35,706 nt of DNA from Chitinispirillales bacterium (lineage in GTDB: Bacteria > Fibrobacterota > Chitinivibrionia > Chitinivibrionales > Chitinivibrionaceae): NCBI GenBank assembly GCA_031254455.1, contig JAIRUI010000090.1:1-35706 (forward strand). Direction: 5' to 3'. Below, piece by piece: positions 1 to 7,878 of the stretch. Position numbers and translations under genes: made by a program. Under the pieces are notes generated by a model. The model searched no databases. It had not been told where the DNA came from and saw only the letters and a list, made by a program, of their open reading frames with translations. Within the stretch, counting starts at the first letter, position 1. Each line of letters starts with the position of its first letter.

Positions 1-459
1 TATGTGGATGGAGAATTATCCGGCAGCAGCATATCTTATACGATAAAAGCGTCGGACGTAGGTAAAGATATAAGAGCGGAGATAAGCGGAACCAATACCG
101 TAGGCAAGGCGATAAGCGAGATTGTCAGGGCGGCGGGCGGCGCAAATCCAATCATCGACATTAAAAATCCCGACAAACGCGGAGGTATCAGACTGTCGAG
201 TAATATCGTTTCTGAAAAGGCTGTTATTACTATCGACTTACCGAACAACGAGAGAGTTTCACAGATGAAGGCGGTCGTTTACGACAATACCGGAAACGAA
301 GTATTTGAGACTGAGGCAAGAGGCGGTACAGCCGAGTGGGATTTAACCAATAACGACGGTAGAAATGCGGCTAACGGCAGTTATTTGATAATTGTCGAAG
401 CGAGAGGAAATAACGCAAAGACGTATAAGTATTCGGCGAAGTTGGGAGTGAAACGATAA
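1..459 (+). CDS. C-terminal part of a secreted multi-domain protein with FlgD-Ig-like sorting module (5' truncated by window edge)
   Basis: The reading frame is open from base 1, so only the last ~152 residues are visible. The apparent GTG at base 4 is an internal valine, not a start. The first ~45 residues (YTIKASDVGKDIRAEISG and following) resemble the small Ig-like repeats, with an SxTYTVxxSDVGKxIxV signature, found in bacterial surface proteins. The last ~100 residues form a FlgD-Ig-like module with the landmarks VVYDNTGNEVF, WDLTNNDGR, ANGSYLIIVEA and a terminal KLGVKR. The same module ends the GH5 protein and the beta-helix protein at the other end of the window. I infer that it is a secretion/anchoring signal, comparable to type IX type-A sorting domains; the sequence alone does not prove this. 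The catalytic part lies upstream of the window, so the enzyme class is unknown. A rho-independent terminator follows. Confidence 0.8.
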   Translation, partial: YVDGELSGSSISYTIKASDVGKDIRAEISGTNTVGKAISEIVRAAGGANPIIDIKNPDKRGGIRLSSNIVSEKAVITIDLPNNERVSQMKAVVYDNTGNEVFETEARGGTAEWDLTNNDGRNAANGSYLIIVEARGNNAKTYKYSAKLGVKR

Positions 460-465
460 CCGGAC

Positions 466-498
466 CGGATTGCTTCGCAACGCTTGCAATGACGGGAC
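466..498. repeat. Short interspersed repeat-like element with inverted ATTGC/GCAAT arms
   Basis: The non-coding segment between the stop codon and the terminator reads GGATTGC-TTCGCAACGCTT-GCAATGACGG. It has inverted arms ATTGC (469-473) and GCAAT (486-490). From memory, near-identical 'attgcttcgc...gcaatgacg' elements are scattered through intergenic regions of many unrelated bacterial genomes. Only one copy is seen in this window, so calling it a repeat depends on the rest of the genome. Confidence 0.4.
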
Positions 499-509
499 AT
501 TATTTAATA

Positions 510-547
510 AACGGGACGCATAGAGATTTGCGTTCCGTTTTGTTTTT
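510..547 (+). terminator. Rho-independent terminator after the partial secreted-protein gene
   Basis: An 11-bp stem, AACGGGACGCA (510-520) with TGCGTTCCGTT (529-539), contains one G-T pair and closes an 8-base loop. It is followed directly by a T-rich run (TTGTTTTT). Position and orientation fit termination of the gene ending at 459. Confidence 0.85.
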
Positions 548-629
548 GCGGCGAATATTATTTTGAAAAAGCAAAACGGTTTTCTAAATCTGTAGAAAAA
601 GAGAACGTAATTAAGACGAGACAAACAAT

Positions 630-1214
630 ATGGAAGAGCAAAATTTGAATGCGTTAGTAATATCCGATTCGCACGGAAATATAAATTTTTTACAAAATAT
701 AGTAAAAAAAGCGAAAGAGATAGCGAATATCGAACAAATTTGGCATCTTGGCGACGAATACGAAGATATGGATTATATCGATTTTGACGGAATTGTAAAA
801 AAAATTCCCGGAACTCGACATCCCGATTATTATTCGGGGGCGCTTAGTAAATTTCTTTCTTTTCCTTTCTCAAACGCAGAAATTACAATCGTTCATTCGC
901 CTTACGATATTCCGAATTTCTTAATTTGCCAAAAGCGCTTGTTTTTTTACGGGCATCTCCATCGTTCGAATATTGCCAAAAGCGGAAACGGACTTTTAAT
1001 TTCACCCGGACATATAAAATGCCCGTTTGACCGCGGATACGAAGCGTCTTTTTTAATTGCCGAGTTTTCACAAACAATAAAATTGAAACAATACGATTAT
1101 TCAGGAAAATTTAAAGCGGAAGCGATAGTGAAAAACCTTGAAAACAGGTATGAGTTATCACAAATAAAGGGCAGCCCGATCGGCTGGAAAATATCTGAAC
1201 CGCTATTAAAATAG
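630..1214 (+). CDS. YfcE/MJ0936-like metallophosphoesterase
   Basis: This 194-residue calcineurin-like phosphoesterase is probably a cytosolic phosphodiesterase/phosphatase that binds two metal ions; the substrate cannot be told. Visible motifs are SDSHGN (D13, H15), HLGDEYED (D42), a histidine in the HSPYD segment (H89) replacing the usual THG block, and YGHLHR (H109, H111), the GHTH equivalent. The GN(C/H)(D/E) motif, whose Asn normally binds the second metal and the phosphate, is replaced by PGTRH at residues 60-64. The enzyme is therefore a divergent member and might be less active or inactive. Its length is near the family norm of 150-200. No clear Shine-Dalgarno sequence precedes the ATG. 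It starts a same-strand run (phosphoesterase, radical SAM, fabF, rnc), but the 115-base spacing to the next chosen start does not require an operon. Confidence 0.85.
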   Translation: MEEQNLNALVISDSHGNINFLQNIVKKAKEIANIEQIWHLGDEYEDMDYIDFDGIVKKIPGTRHPDYYSGALSKFLSFPFSNAEITIVHSPYDIPNFLICQKRLFFYGHLHRSNIAKSGNGLLISPGHIKCPFDRGYEASFLIAEFSQTIKLKQYDYSGKFKAEAIVKNLENRYELSQIKGSPIGWKISEPLLK

Positions 1215-1319
1215 GATTGAGTTATGAGATGCAATTATCGGTTCAAATTTTTTTTAATAATTTGGTATGTGCGAAAATATATTTTTAGTTGTCTTTTTCA
1301 TTGTTTTTAGCGATTTATT

Positions 1320-1323
1320 GGGA
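1320..1323 (+). promoter_or_regulatory. Ribosome binding site deciding the radical SAM start
   Basis: GGGA lies six bases upstream of the ATG at 1330. The alternative ATG at 1267 has no comparable site. Confidence 0.45.
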
Positions 1324-1329
1324 TTATTA

Positions 1330-2700
1330 ATGAAAATAAAATTCATATATCCGAAATTTTATAAGTTTTTGGAATTGCGTCCGGAACTCGCAGAATTTCC
1401 GGCGATAGCGGCGACATGGGCATATACGATGCCGCCCGCAATGGGTATTCCGATTTTGGCAAAACTATGCGATTCGCAGCCGGACATTGAATATCATATT
1501 CAAGACCAAAATATTGAAGAGATAAATTTTAATGACGACAGCGACGTTATCGCGATAAGTTTTTTCACTCCGCAGGCGGCAAAAGCGTACGAACTGGGCG
1601 ATAAATTTTTAGCGCTGGGCAAAACCGTTTTAATGGGCGGCATGCATCCGTCAATGATTCCTGACAATGTGCAGCCGCATTGTACTTCTCTTACGGTCGG
1701 AGAAGGCGATACGGTATTTTTGCAGCAGATTGACGATTACAGAAAAGGCTGCTTGAAACCGCGATACCAGGCGGCTGAATTTCCTGCGCCCGAACAAATC
1801 GTCACTCCGAAAAGAGGCGTATTCGACATTGAAAACAAATACGATTGGCACGCGTCGCTCGTGAGTGTAACGCGAGGATGCCCTTTCGGCTGCGAGTGGT
1901 GCAACGTTCCGATTTACCAGGGAAACCGTACACGCCTGCGCCCGATAGACGATGTAGTAGAAGACATTCGCTTATTAAGCGGTCAGGAATTTTACGTAAC
2001 CGACGATATGATAATGTTGAATCGCCCGCGAATAACCAATTACGTAATGGATTTATGCGACAAAATTAAAGATTTTAAGGTAAAAATGTTCTTGTCGTGT
2101 TCGCCGGCTATGAACAGCGATACAAATTTTTTGAATAAAATCGCCGAAGCGGGTGCGGCGAGCATGTACACAGTTTTTGCAAGCGACCCGTTCAGTGCAA
2201 GATTCTACGAAGGCGATAAAAATGTCTGGAATAAGTGCGTAGATTTGGTCAAGCAATTAGAAGACAGGGGAATAAGATTTTTCGGTTCGTTTGCAGTAGG
2301 ATACGACTGCTGTCACGAGGACCAATTCGACAAAATTTTGGAATATTGCCGCGTCGCGAATGTTAAAACCGCCGAATTTTTCATAGCGACGCCGTTTCCG
2401 AACACTCCGTTTTTCAAACGATTGAAAGAAGAAAACCGTCTTCATTTACCTATTAACTGGGCAAGGTATAACGCTGCAAACGTCGTATTTAAACCGAAGC
2501 ATACGACGGAAGAGCAATTGGATGACGGATTTTCGCGTGTCTGGAAAGAATTTTTTTCAAGCGCCGATCATATGGAATCGCTTTCGGCGTTCACTATGGA
2601 CACAGAAAAAATTCTGCAATCGTTGGAATATTCGCAAAAAGTAAAAGATTCGGTAAAAAAGGGTATAGAAAAAGCAAAATGCAACTCTAAAAGATTGTAA
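1330..2700 (+). CDS. Cobalamin-binding-type radical SAM protein
   Basis: This is a class-B-like radical SAM enzyme of ~456 residues. The N-terminal ~150 residues match a B12-binding Rossmann-like region (MGGMHPS about residues 102-108, then VGEGD about 124). A radical SAM core follows, with RGCPFGCEWC giving the CxxxCxxC [4Fe-4S] cysteines at about 184, 188 and 191. These enzymes use S-adenosylmethionine for methyl transfers or radical rearrangements; this substrate is unknown. An in-frame ATG lies at 1267, but it would add a hydrophobic 21-residue extension. The ATG at 1330 has a GGGA six bases upstream, and its product begins MKIKFIYPKFYKF, as family members usually begin, so I chose it. 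fabF follows after 44 bases, which suggests a lipid or acyl substrate, but this is only context. Confidence 0.85.
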   Translation: MKIKFIYPKFYKFLELRPELAEFPAIAATWAYTMPPAMGIPILAKLCDSQPDIEYHIQDQNIEEINFNDDSDVIAISFFTPQAAKAYELGDKFLALGKTVLMGGMHPSMIPDNVQPHCTSLTVGEGDTVFLQQIDDYRKGCLKPRYQAAEFPAPEQIVTPKRGVFDIENKYDWHASLVSVTRGCPFGCEWCNVPIYQGNRTRLRPIDDVVEDIRLLSGQEFYVTDDMIMLNRPRITNYVMDLCDKIKDFKVKMFLSCSPAMNSDTNFLNKIAEAGAASMYTVFASDPFSARFYEGDKNVWNKCVDLVKQLEDRGIRFFGSFAVGYDCCHEDQFDKILEYCRVANVKTAEFFIATPFPNTPFFKRLKEENRLHLPINWARYNAANVVFKPKHTTEEQLDDGFSRVWKEFFSSADHMESLSAFTMDTEKILQSLEYSQKVKDSVKKGIEKAKCNSKRL

Positions 2701-2744
2701 ACAAAGTATATTTGCAATAATATTGAAAAGAAAAGAGGAATTTT

Positions 2745-3983
2745 ATGACGCAAAAAATTGTTATTACAGGATTAGGTTCCGTAAATCCTTGCGGAAACAA
2801 CGTTAATGAGTTTTGGAATTCATTAAAGAATGGAAAAAGCGGAATAGATTTCGTACAGGCATTCGACACTTCAGATTTACCGACTAAAATAGGCGGCGAG
2901 GTAAAAGGAATCGATTACGGAAATTATTTGGATACTAAAGAAGTAAATAGAACCGATAGATATATTCTTCATTCTATCGCCGCCGCCGACGAGGCGGTAA
3001 AAGACGCTAACCTTTTGAACGATTCGATTGACGCCGAGAGAATAGGCGTAATTATTTCTTCGGGAGTCGGCGGTCTGAGTTATCTTGAAAACGAAGCGAT
3101 AAAGCTTTATGAAAAAGGACCGCGGCGCGTGTCTGCATTTTTTATTCCTATGATGATTGCGGATATGGCTAGTGGGATGGTTTCAATGAAATACGGATTC
3201 AAAGGACCAAATTACGGAATAGTTTCCGCCTGCGCTTCCGGAGGACACGGGATTGGCGACGCGATGCTTGCGCTTAGGGCGGGAATGATGGACGCCTGCA
3301 TTTGCGGCGGAACGGAAGCGGCGGTAACTCGTTTGGGATTCGCAGGTTTTTGCGCTATGAAAGCAATGAGTACGCGCAACGAAATTCCGCAAAAAGCGAG
3401 TTCGCCGTTTGATTTGAACCGCGACGGATTCGTCATGGGCGAAGGCGCAGGAATTGCTGTTTTGGAAACCTTGGAACACGCGCAAAAACGTAACGCGAAA
3501 ATTTATGCCGAATTAGTCGGTTACGGAGCTACCGGCGACGCATATCATTTAAGCAGCCCGTCTCCAGACGGCGAGGGGGCGCAAAGAGCGTTGAAAATGG
3601 CGCTGAAAACCGCAAATATGCAGCCGACAGAAATTGATTATATTTCGGCGCACGGGACTTCAACTCCCGCAAACGATAAAAACGAGTCCATTGCAATTCA
3701 AAAGGTATTTGGCGAGCACGCGCAAAAACTGTCGATAAGTTCGATAAAATCAATGACCGGACATTTACTTGGCGGCGCAGGCGGAATCGCTTTTGTCGCA
3801 CTTGTAAAGTCTGTTGTCGAGAACGTTGTTCCGCCAACGATAAATTACGAAAATCCGGACCCCGATTGCCCGCTTGATTATACGCCAAATATCGCAAAAA
3901 GCAGGATTATCAATGCCGCTATGTGTAATTTATTCGGCTTCGGAGGGCATAACGTTTCGCTGGTTATTAAGAAATTTGTATGA
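2745..3983 (+). CDS. fabF: 3-oxoacyl-[acyl-carrier-protein] synthase II (KAS II)
   Basis: FabF condenses malonyl-ACP with acyl-ACP in fatty-acid chain elongation in the cytosol. At 412 residues it has the full family length. The catalytic triad is visible: Cys163 in SACASGG, His303 in SAHGTSTPAND, and His340 with Lys335 in KSMTGHLLGGAG. The glycine-rich C-terminal signature NLFGFGGHN is also present. A good AGAGGA site (2734-2739) precedes the ATG. The gene overlaps rnc by four bases (ATGA), the frequent fabF-rnc arrangement, but no acpP lies immediately upstream as it often does; a radical SAM gene takes that position. The active-site block SACASG instead of TACA(T/S)G is within normal variation. 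Confidence 0.95.
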   Translation: MTQKIVITGLGSVNPCGNNVNEFWNSLKNGKSGIDFVQAFDTSDLPTKIGGEVKGIDYGNYLDTKEVNRTDRYILHSIAAADEAVKDANLLNDSIDAERIGVIISSGVGGLSYLENEAIKLYEKGPRRVSAFFIPMMIADMASGMVSMKYGFKGPNYGIVSACASGGHGIGDAMLALRAGMMDACICGGTEAAVTRLGFAGFCAMKAMSTRNEIPQKASSPFDLNRDGFVMGEGAGIAVLETLEHAQKRNAKIYAELVGYGATGDAYHLSSPSPDGEGAQRALKMALKTANMQPTEIDYISAHGTSTPANDKNESIAIQKVFGEHAQKLSISSIKSMTGHLLGGAGGIAFVALVKSVVENVVPPTINYENPDPDCPLDYTPNIAKSRIINAAMCNLFGFGGHNVSLVIKKFV

Positions 3984-4759
3984 AACAAAGTAATTTTTTT
4001 GAAAAAATAAATCAAATTATATTGAAAAAAAAATACTCGGTAAGTATTGTAGATGTCGGGTTTTCGGAAAAAATAAACAATCTGCAAAAATCTTTAGGAT
4101 ATTATTTCAAGAATATTGTTTTACTTTTTCATGCGCTTACGCACAAATCGGCAATCGCTCCGGAGACAGATCCAATAGGACTCGGTTCAAACGAAAGGCT
4201 TGAACTGTTGGGCGACTCGATTCTTGATTTTTTGGTAACCGAGGAGTTATATAATAAATTCCCCGGTTATACGGAAGGACAAATAACGGAAATAAAATCT
4301 ATGATTGTAAGTCGAAAAATAATAGGCGATGTCGCCGACGGTATAAATCTGAAAAACGCTATGATTTTCGGTAAAAGTTACGAAAACCTTAAAAACTCAA
4401 AAACCGATGTTTGCTCAAACGCTTTCGAAGCATTAATCGCTGCGATTTATTTGGACGGCGGAATTGATTGTATTCGGAAAGTTTTAAGAAAGAAATTATT
4501 TCCGCTTATCGAAAGTTCACTTGTACGAAAAGAAAATATAAATTACAAAACGATGATATTAGAATTCGTTCAAGGAAACGGACATTCAACTGTAAAATAC
4601 AACCTTATTTCCGAAAAAGGTCCGGATCACGAAAAAATCTTTACCGTTGGAATAGAAATTAACGGTAAAGATATGGGAATCGCACAAGGCAGTTCTAAAA
4701 AAGACGCAGAGCAGAAAGCCGCTAAAATCGCAGCGATGAAATTGGGAATAATAGTTTAA
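3980..4759 (+). CDS. rnc: Ribonuclease III
   Basis: This dsRNA-specific endoribonuclease processes rRNA precursors and structured mRNAs. It has 259 residues in two domains. The endonuclease domain (about 35-175) carries the signature NERLELLGDSILDFLV with the metal ligands E75 and D79, and FEALIAAIYLDGG with E150. The dsRNA-binding domain (about 185-259) ends in the typical GSSKKDAEQKAAKIAAMKL helix. At the position of the third acidic ligand (Asp in the E. coli ADTVEAL motif) this protein has Asn147; I recall the same Asn in Bacteroidota enzymes, so this probably does not mean loss of function. An N-terminal extension of ~30 residues is longer than usual. Translation is likely coupled to fabF through the ATGA overlap. 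The 3' end overlaps the convergent corC gene by four bases. Confidence 0.95.
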   Translation: MKQSNFFEKINQIILKKKYSVSIVDVGFSEKINNLQKSLGYYFKNIVLLFHALTHKSAIAPETDPIGLGSNERLELLGDSILDFLVTEELYNKFPGYTEGQITEIKSMIVSRKIIGDVADGINLKNAMIFGKSYENLKNSKTDVCSNAFEALIAAIYLDGGIDCIRKVLRKKLFPLIESSLVRKENINYKTMILEFVQGNGHSTVKYNLISEKGPDHEKIFTVGIEINGKDMGIAQGSSKKDAEQKAAKIAAMKLGIIV

Positions 4760-6096
4760 ATATCCGCTTTTAAATTATTATCTATTTCGGAATCGTTATC
4801 CGTTTCCGGAAGAATAATTTGAATTTCCTCTATTCTTTGCGCATCCATTTTTGTAATTTTTAGAGTTATCCCCTTAAAAACGTATTCGGTTCCTTCTGTA
4901 GGCACATTTCCGTATTCATGATAAAAAAGCCCGCCTAAAGTGCTGTATTTTTTGTCTTTTTCATCAAATCTAACCGGAACAAATTCAGCCAAATCGTCCA
5001 ATTCAATATGCGGATTCGCCAAAAAAGTACGAACGTCGGTTTGAACTACCGAAGAAACGCATTCGTCATACTCGTCGTTTATGTCGCCTACGATTTCTTC
5101 AATTATATCTTCCATAGTTACAATCCCTGCGGTTCCGCCGTATTCGTCAACAACAACGGCTATATGATTTCGCATTTTTTTCATATCTTTCATAAGATCC
5201 GTCAGCAATTTGCTTGCAGGAATATAGTGCGGCTCTTTAATAAGTTTCTTGAGCGACCAATTTCCAACATCTGAAATTCCGTTTTCCGAAATCCATTTTA
5301 TCACGTCTTTAGCATGCAAAATTCCTATAATTGAATCAACGCTGTTTTCATATACCGGAATTCTAGAATGCCCGTTTGTGCTTATATGCGTCAATGTTTC
5401 GGAAAGCGGGGAATCAATAGAAATTGCAACGATGTCGATTCTCGGAACCATAACTTCTTTTGCTAATGTATCGCTGAATTCAAAAATATTTTTAATCATT
5501 TCTTTTTCTTCTTTGTCCAATCCGTCTTCGGAATCGGACGCTTCGGTTAATTTGCTTAACTCTTTTTCGCTTAAGAAATTGAACTTTTCATCATATTTCA
5601 TAATTTTCAGGAGAAAATTTTGTACGAAATACATGATTTTAGCAATCGGAAATAGCAGCGGTTTATTTAAAATGTAAAAGAAATAAATCGGCATTAACAG
5701 ATTTTCGGCATATTTCAAAGCGAACGCCCGCGGAATACTATAGCAAATAAAACCTGCCGCAATTGACGATATCGCCGCCGCAAGAAATACCGCTTCCCAG
5801 TTGAAATATTGTTGAGGAATAAAAATATAACGCCGTGAAATAAAATAAAAAATTATTCCCAGAATAGCGACAGCCGACGATTTTGCAAACGAAATCAACA
5901 TTGAAAAAACAGTTTTGTTTTCCAAAAATATTTCAATCTTGCCGATAATATGCAGAGTCCGATTATCCGTTATATTGTTTTTATAACGTTCTATCTGCCC
6001 AAAAACAATTTTTGTAGAAGATAATAAAGAAATGTAAATACAATCAATTGTTGCGGCGATTACCAAATACGATAATTGTAAACCGGAATACTCCAA
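4756..6096 (-). CDS. CNNM/CorC-HlyC family membrane protein with CBS domains
   Basis: This 446-residue inner-membrane protein probably acts in Mg2+/Co2+ homeostasis or export. The N-terminal ~160 residues hold several hydrophobic segments (about 8-28, 62-88, 102-122, 132-160) and match the DUF21 membrane region only loosely. A CBS pair follows (about 215-340) with the family hallmarks MVPRIDI, SRIPVYE and HIAVVVDEYGGTAGIVTMED. The C-terminal CorC_HlyC domain (about 355-435) contains YSTLGGLFYHEYG. The gene begins three bases after ybeY ends, matching the common ybeY-corC order, and it converges on rnc with overlapping stop codons. The divergent membrane domain makes the transported ion uncertain. 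Confidence 0.88.
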   Translation of the reverse strand: MEYSGLQLSYLVIAATIDCIYISLLSSTKIVFGQIERYKNNITDNRTLHIIGKIEIFLENKTVFSMLISFAKSSAVAILGIIFYFISRRYIFIPQQYFNWEAVFLAAAISSIAAGFICYSIPRAFALKYAENLLMPIYFFYILNKPLLFPIAKIMYFVQNFLLKIMKYDEKFNFLSEKELSKLTEASDSEDGLDKEEKEMIKNIFEFSDTLAKEVMVPRIDIVAISIDSPLSETLTHISTNGHSRIPVYENSVDSIIGILHAKDVIKWISENGISDVGNWSLKKLIKEPHYIPASKLLTDLMKDMKKMRNHIAVVVDEYGGTAGIVTMEDIIEEIVGDINDEYDECVSSVVQTDVRTFLANPHIELDDLAEFVPVRFDEKDKKYSTLGGLFYHEYGNVPTEGTEYVFKGITLKITKMDAQRIEEIQIILPETDNDSEIDNNLKADI

Positions 6097-6099
6097 AAC

Positions 6100-6534
6100 C
6101 TACTCCTTTTCAAGGTCAATATATTTTTTTTCGCGCCGTTCCATAATTATCCGTTCGTCTTCGGATTCATGGTTAAAGCCCAAAAGATGAAATATTCCGT
6201 GTATAAACAATCTTTGAACTTCTTCGTCAAGAGATAACCCGTATTCTTTCCTTTGCTCGTCGGCGCACTGTATGCAAATATATATTTCACCCAAATAATC
6301 AAAATCATTGAAGCAAAACGACAAAACGTCGGTAACACAATCTTTTTTACGGAAATCGTTATTTAACCGTTTAATAGTTCGTTCATTACAAAAAACCAAA
6401 TCAACGCTCCGGTTTTCCGCTACACTTTCTCCCGAATACACCTTTCGGCAAAGTGAGAATAACGCCGTCTCGTCAATTTCCAGCGCTTCGTCGTCTTCAT
6501 ACACAATTTCCAGCGGCGTATCGGCTGCTTGCAA
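6100..6534 (-). CDS. ybeY: Endoribonuclease YbeY (rRNA maturation factor)
   Basis: YbeY is a zinc-dependent single-strand endoribonuclease involved in 16S rRNA 3' maturation and ribosome quality control. The HGIFHLLGFNH motif supplies the three zinc histidines H112, H116 and H122. The RLNNDFRKKDCVTDVLSF segment matches the conserved NxxYRxxDxxTDVLSF block. The length of 144 fits the family. The start is uncertain: TTG at 6534 gives the length used here, one base after the upstream stop, and an in-frame GTG ten codons in is the other candidate. There is no strong Shine-Dalgarno sequence, so translation probably depends on the upstream gene. corC follows after three bases. Confidence 0.92.
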   Translation of the reverse strand: MQAADTPLEIVYEDDEALEIDETALFSLCRKVYSGESVAENRSVDLVFCNERTIKRLNNDFRKKDCVTDVLSFCFNDFDYLGEIYICIQCADEQRKEYGLSLDEEVQRLFIHGIFHLLGFNHESEDERIIMERREKKYIDLEKE

Positions 6535-6535
6535 A

Positions 6536-7753
6536 TTACAAATTATCCAAACCCAAAATAATCAATTTTCGGTTTATGTTAATTCTTGTAACATCGGCTT
6601 CTTTCGCAAGCTTCGACTTAATGTCCCTGAAAATATTCATCGATCTGGAATATTCGCTGTTTTTCGCCCACACCAAATAATCCATAGTTTTATCGGCGAC
6701 GATATTTTCTTTTGAAGACGAAAACATTTCCTCAATTACGTCGGACACGGCAAACTGCAAATTCTCAATTTGCTTCGCGTTAAAATTTCCTGTAACATTG
6801 AAAATAAGTTTGTATTGTGCGCCGCGTTTTACATCGTCCTGCCAATATGCCGTAACTCTCGCCAATACGTTTTGGATTGCGCCGTTAATCGCTTCTTCAA
6901 CCAATGCTTCCTGTGCAACGTTCGGACGAGTCGCGGAATATCCGGTTTCCGTACCTAAAAGCCGTGCGGTCGTCGTTTCATACGCTTTTACGACAACGGT
7001 CGCTTTTCCTCCCTGAACGCTTCCGGAAAACGAAATATAAACGTCCGCACCCAAAGCCAAAGACAATTGGTAAGAAATATCTTGATCCGCGCCTTTGAGC
7101 TCCGCTTGGATGTTTGCCAAATCGTTCAACTGTTCAGACGCTCTTGGAACAATGACGTCGTATTTACGAGCGGTTAGAAAACTTTCAATAACTCCCGCAG
7201 CCTGACGCGCTAAAGGATTTGATTCGAAAACTTGAAGCGGAGTTTGTCCTTTCGGCGTTTCGGGAATCACCATAATAAACGGAAGCCCTATTTGCGCGAC
7301 CAAAGCGTCTTTACTCGCAAGGACGCCCATACCTTCAAGATCCGAACGTATCGCCGAAACGTTTACGCGAATATTTTTAATAACTTTAAATCCCTTTCTT
7401 TTATCCGGAAGCGTAGTTTTAGTCGAAGAAATCACTTTTTGCGCCTCAAACGTGATAAATTTCGATACGTTGCTCAATTCAAAAAAACTCTCTTGATACG
7501 GCTCAAATTTAGCTTTCGCCGCGTCATTATTCAAAAGCGGGTCGGTGCCATTATAAAGCGCAAACCAAACGGCGGCTCTTTGTAAATCGGTGAGAGCCGT
7601 TTTTTCATTATTGCCGAATCCCGTCGCGTTCAGCGAAATTTCCGAAGAAGAATAAACCTCAACCAACGCCGCCTGTTTTGACATGGGAATATTGGTCGCT
7701 CCCGCGAAATTAAAAATCACAAAAACAAGCATAAGCATCATTAATTTTTTCAT
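6536..7753 (-). CDS. Exported FlgT/LPP20-CsgG-like protein, function unknown
   Basis: I do not recognise an exact family for this ~405-residue protein. It begins with a clear signal peptide (MKKLMMLMLVFVIFNFAGA). Residues ~35-140 (ATGFGNNEKTALTDLQRAA and following) resemble the LPP20/FlgT N-terminal fold, in which a Gly-x-Gly stretch is followed by a helix rich in Ala. The middle (about 160-280) resembles the CsgG/TolB-N/FlgT middle domain, including LGADVYISFSGSVQGGKATV and YETTTARLLGTETG. The protein is therefore probably periplasmic or outer-membrane associated. An ATG at 7762 has AAGG directly abutting it, whereas the ATG at 7753 has AAGGA eight bases upstream, so I chose 7753. It lies 116 bases after a related but larger gene and one base before ybeY. 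Confidence 0.7.
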   Translation of the reverse strand: MKKLMMLMLVFVIFNFAGATNIPMSKQAALVEVYSSSEISLNATGFGNNEKTALTDLQRAAVWFALYNGTDPLLNNDAAKAKFEPYQESFFELSNVSKFITFEAQKVISSTKTTLPDKRKGFKVIKNIRVNVSAIRSDLEGMGVLASKDALVAQIGLPFIMVIPETPKGQTPLQVFESNPLARQAAGVIESFLTARKYDVIVPRASEQLNDLANIQAELKGADQDISYQLSLALGADVYISFSGSVQGGKATVVVKAYETTTARLLGTETGYSATRPNVAQEALVEEAINGAIQNVLARVTAYWQDDVKRGAQYKLIFNVTGNFNAKQIENLQFAVSDVIEEMFSSSKENIVADKTMDYLVWAKNSEYSRSMNIFRDIKSKLAKEADVTRININRKLIILGLDNL

Positions 7754-7761
7754 AAACCCCA

Positions 7762-7766
7762 TCCTT
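7762..7766 (-). promoter_or_regulatory. Ribosome binding site deciding the start at 7753
   Basis: AAGGA on the minus strand sits eight bases from the ATG at 7753. It directly abuts or overlaps the alternative ATG at 7762, which therefore cannot use it. Confidence 0.6.
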
Positions 7767-7878
7767 TTGTTTAAATTTTATCTATTTTTACGCATAAAAT
7801 ATCATTTATCCGACGTTGAGAACTACGGCAAAACGTAAAAACGGTAAATATTTGGAATTTTTATTTTTGTTTCTTAAT

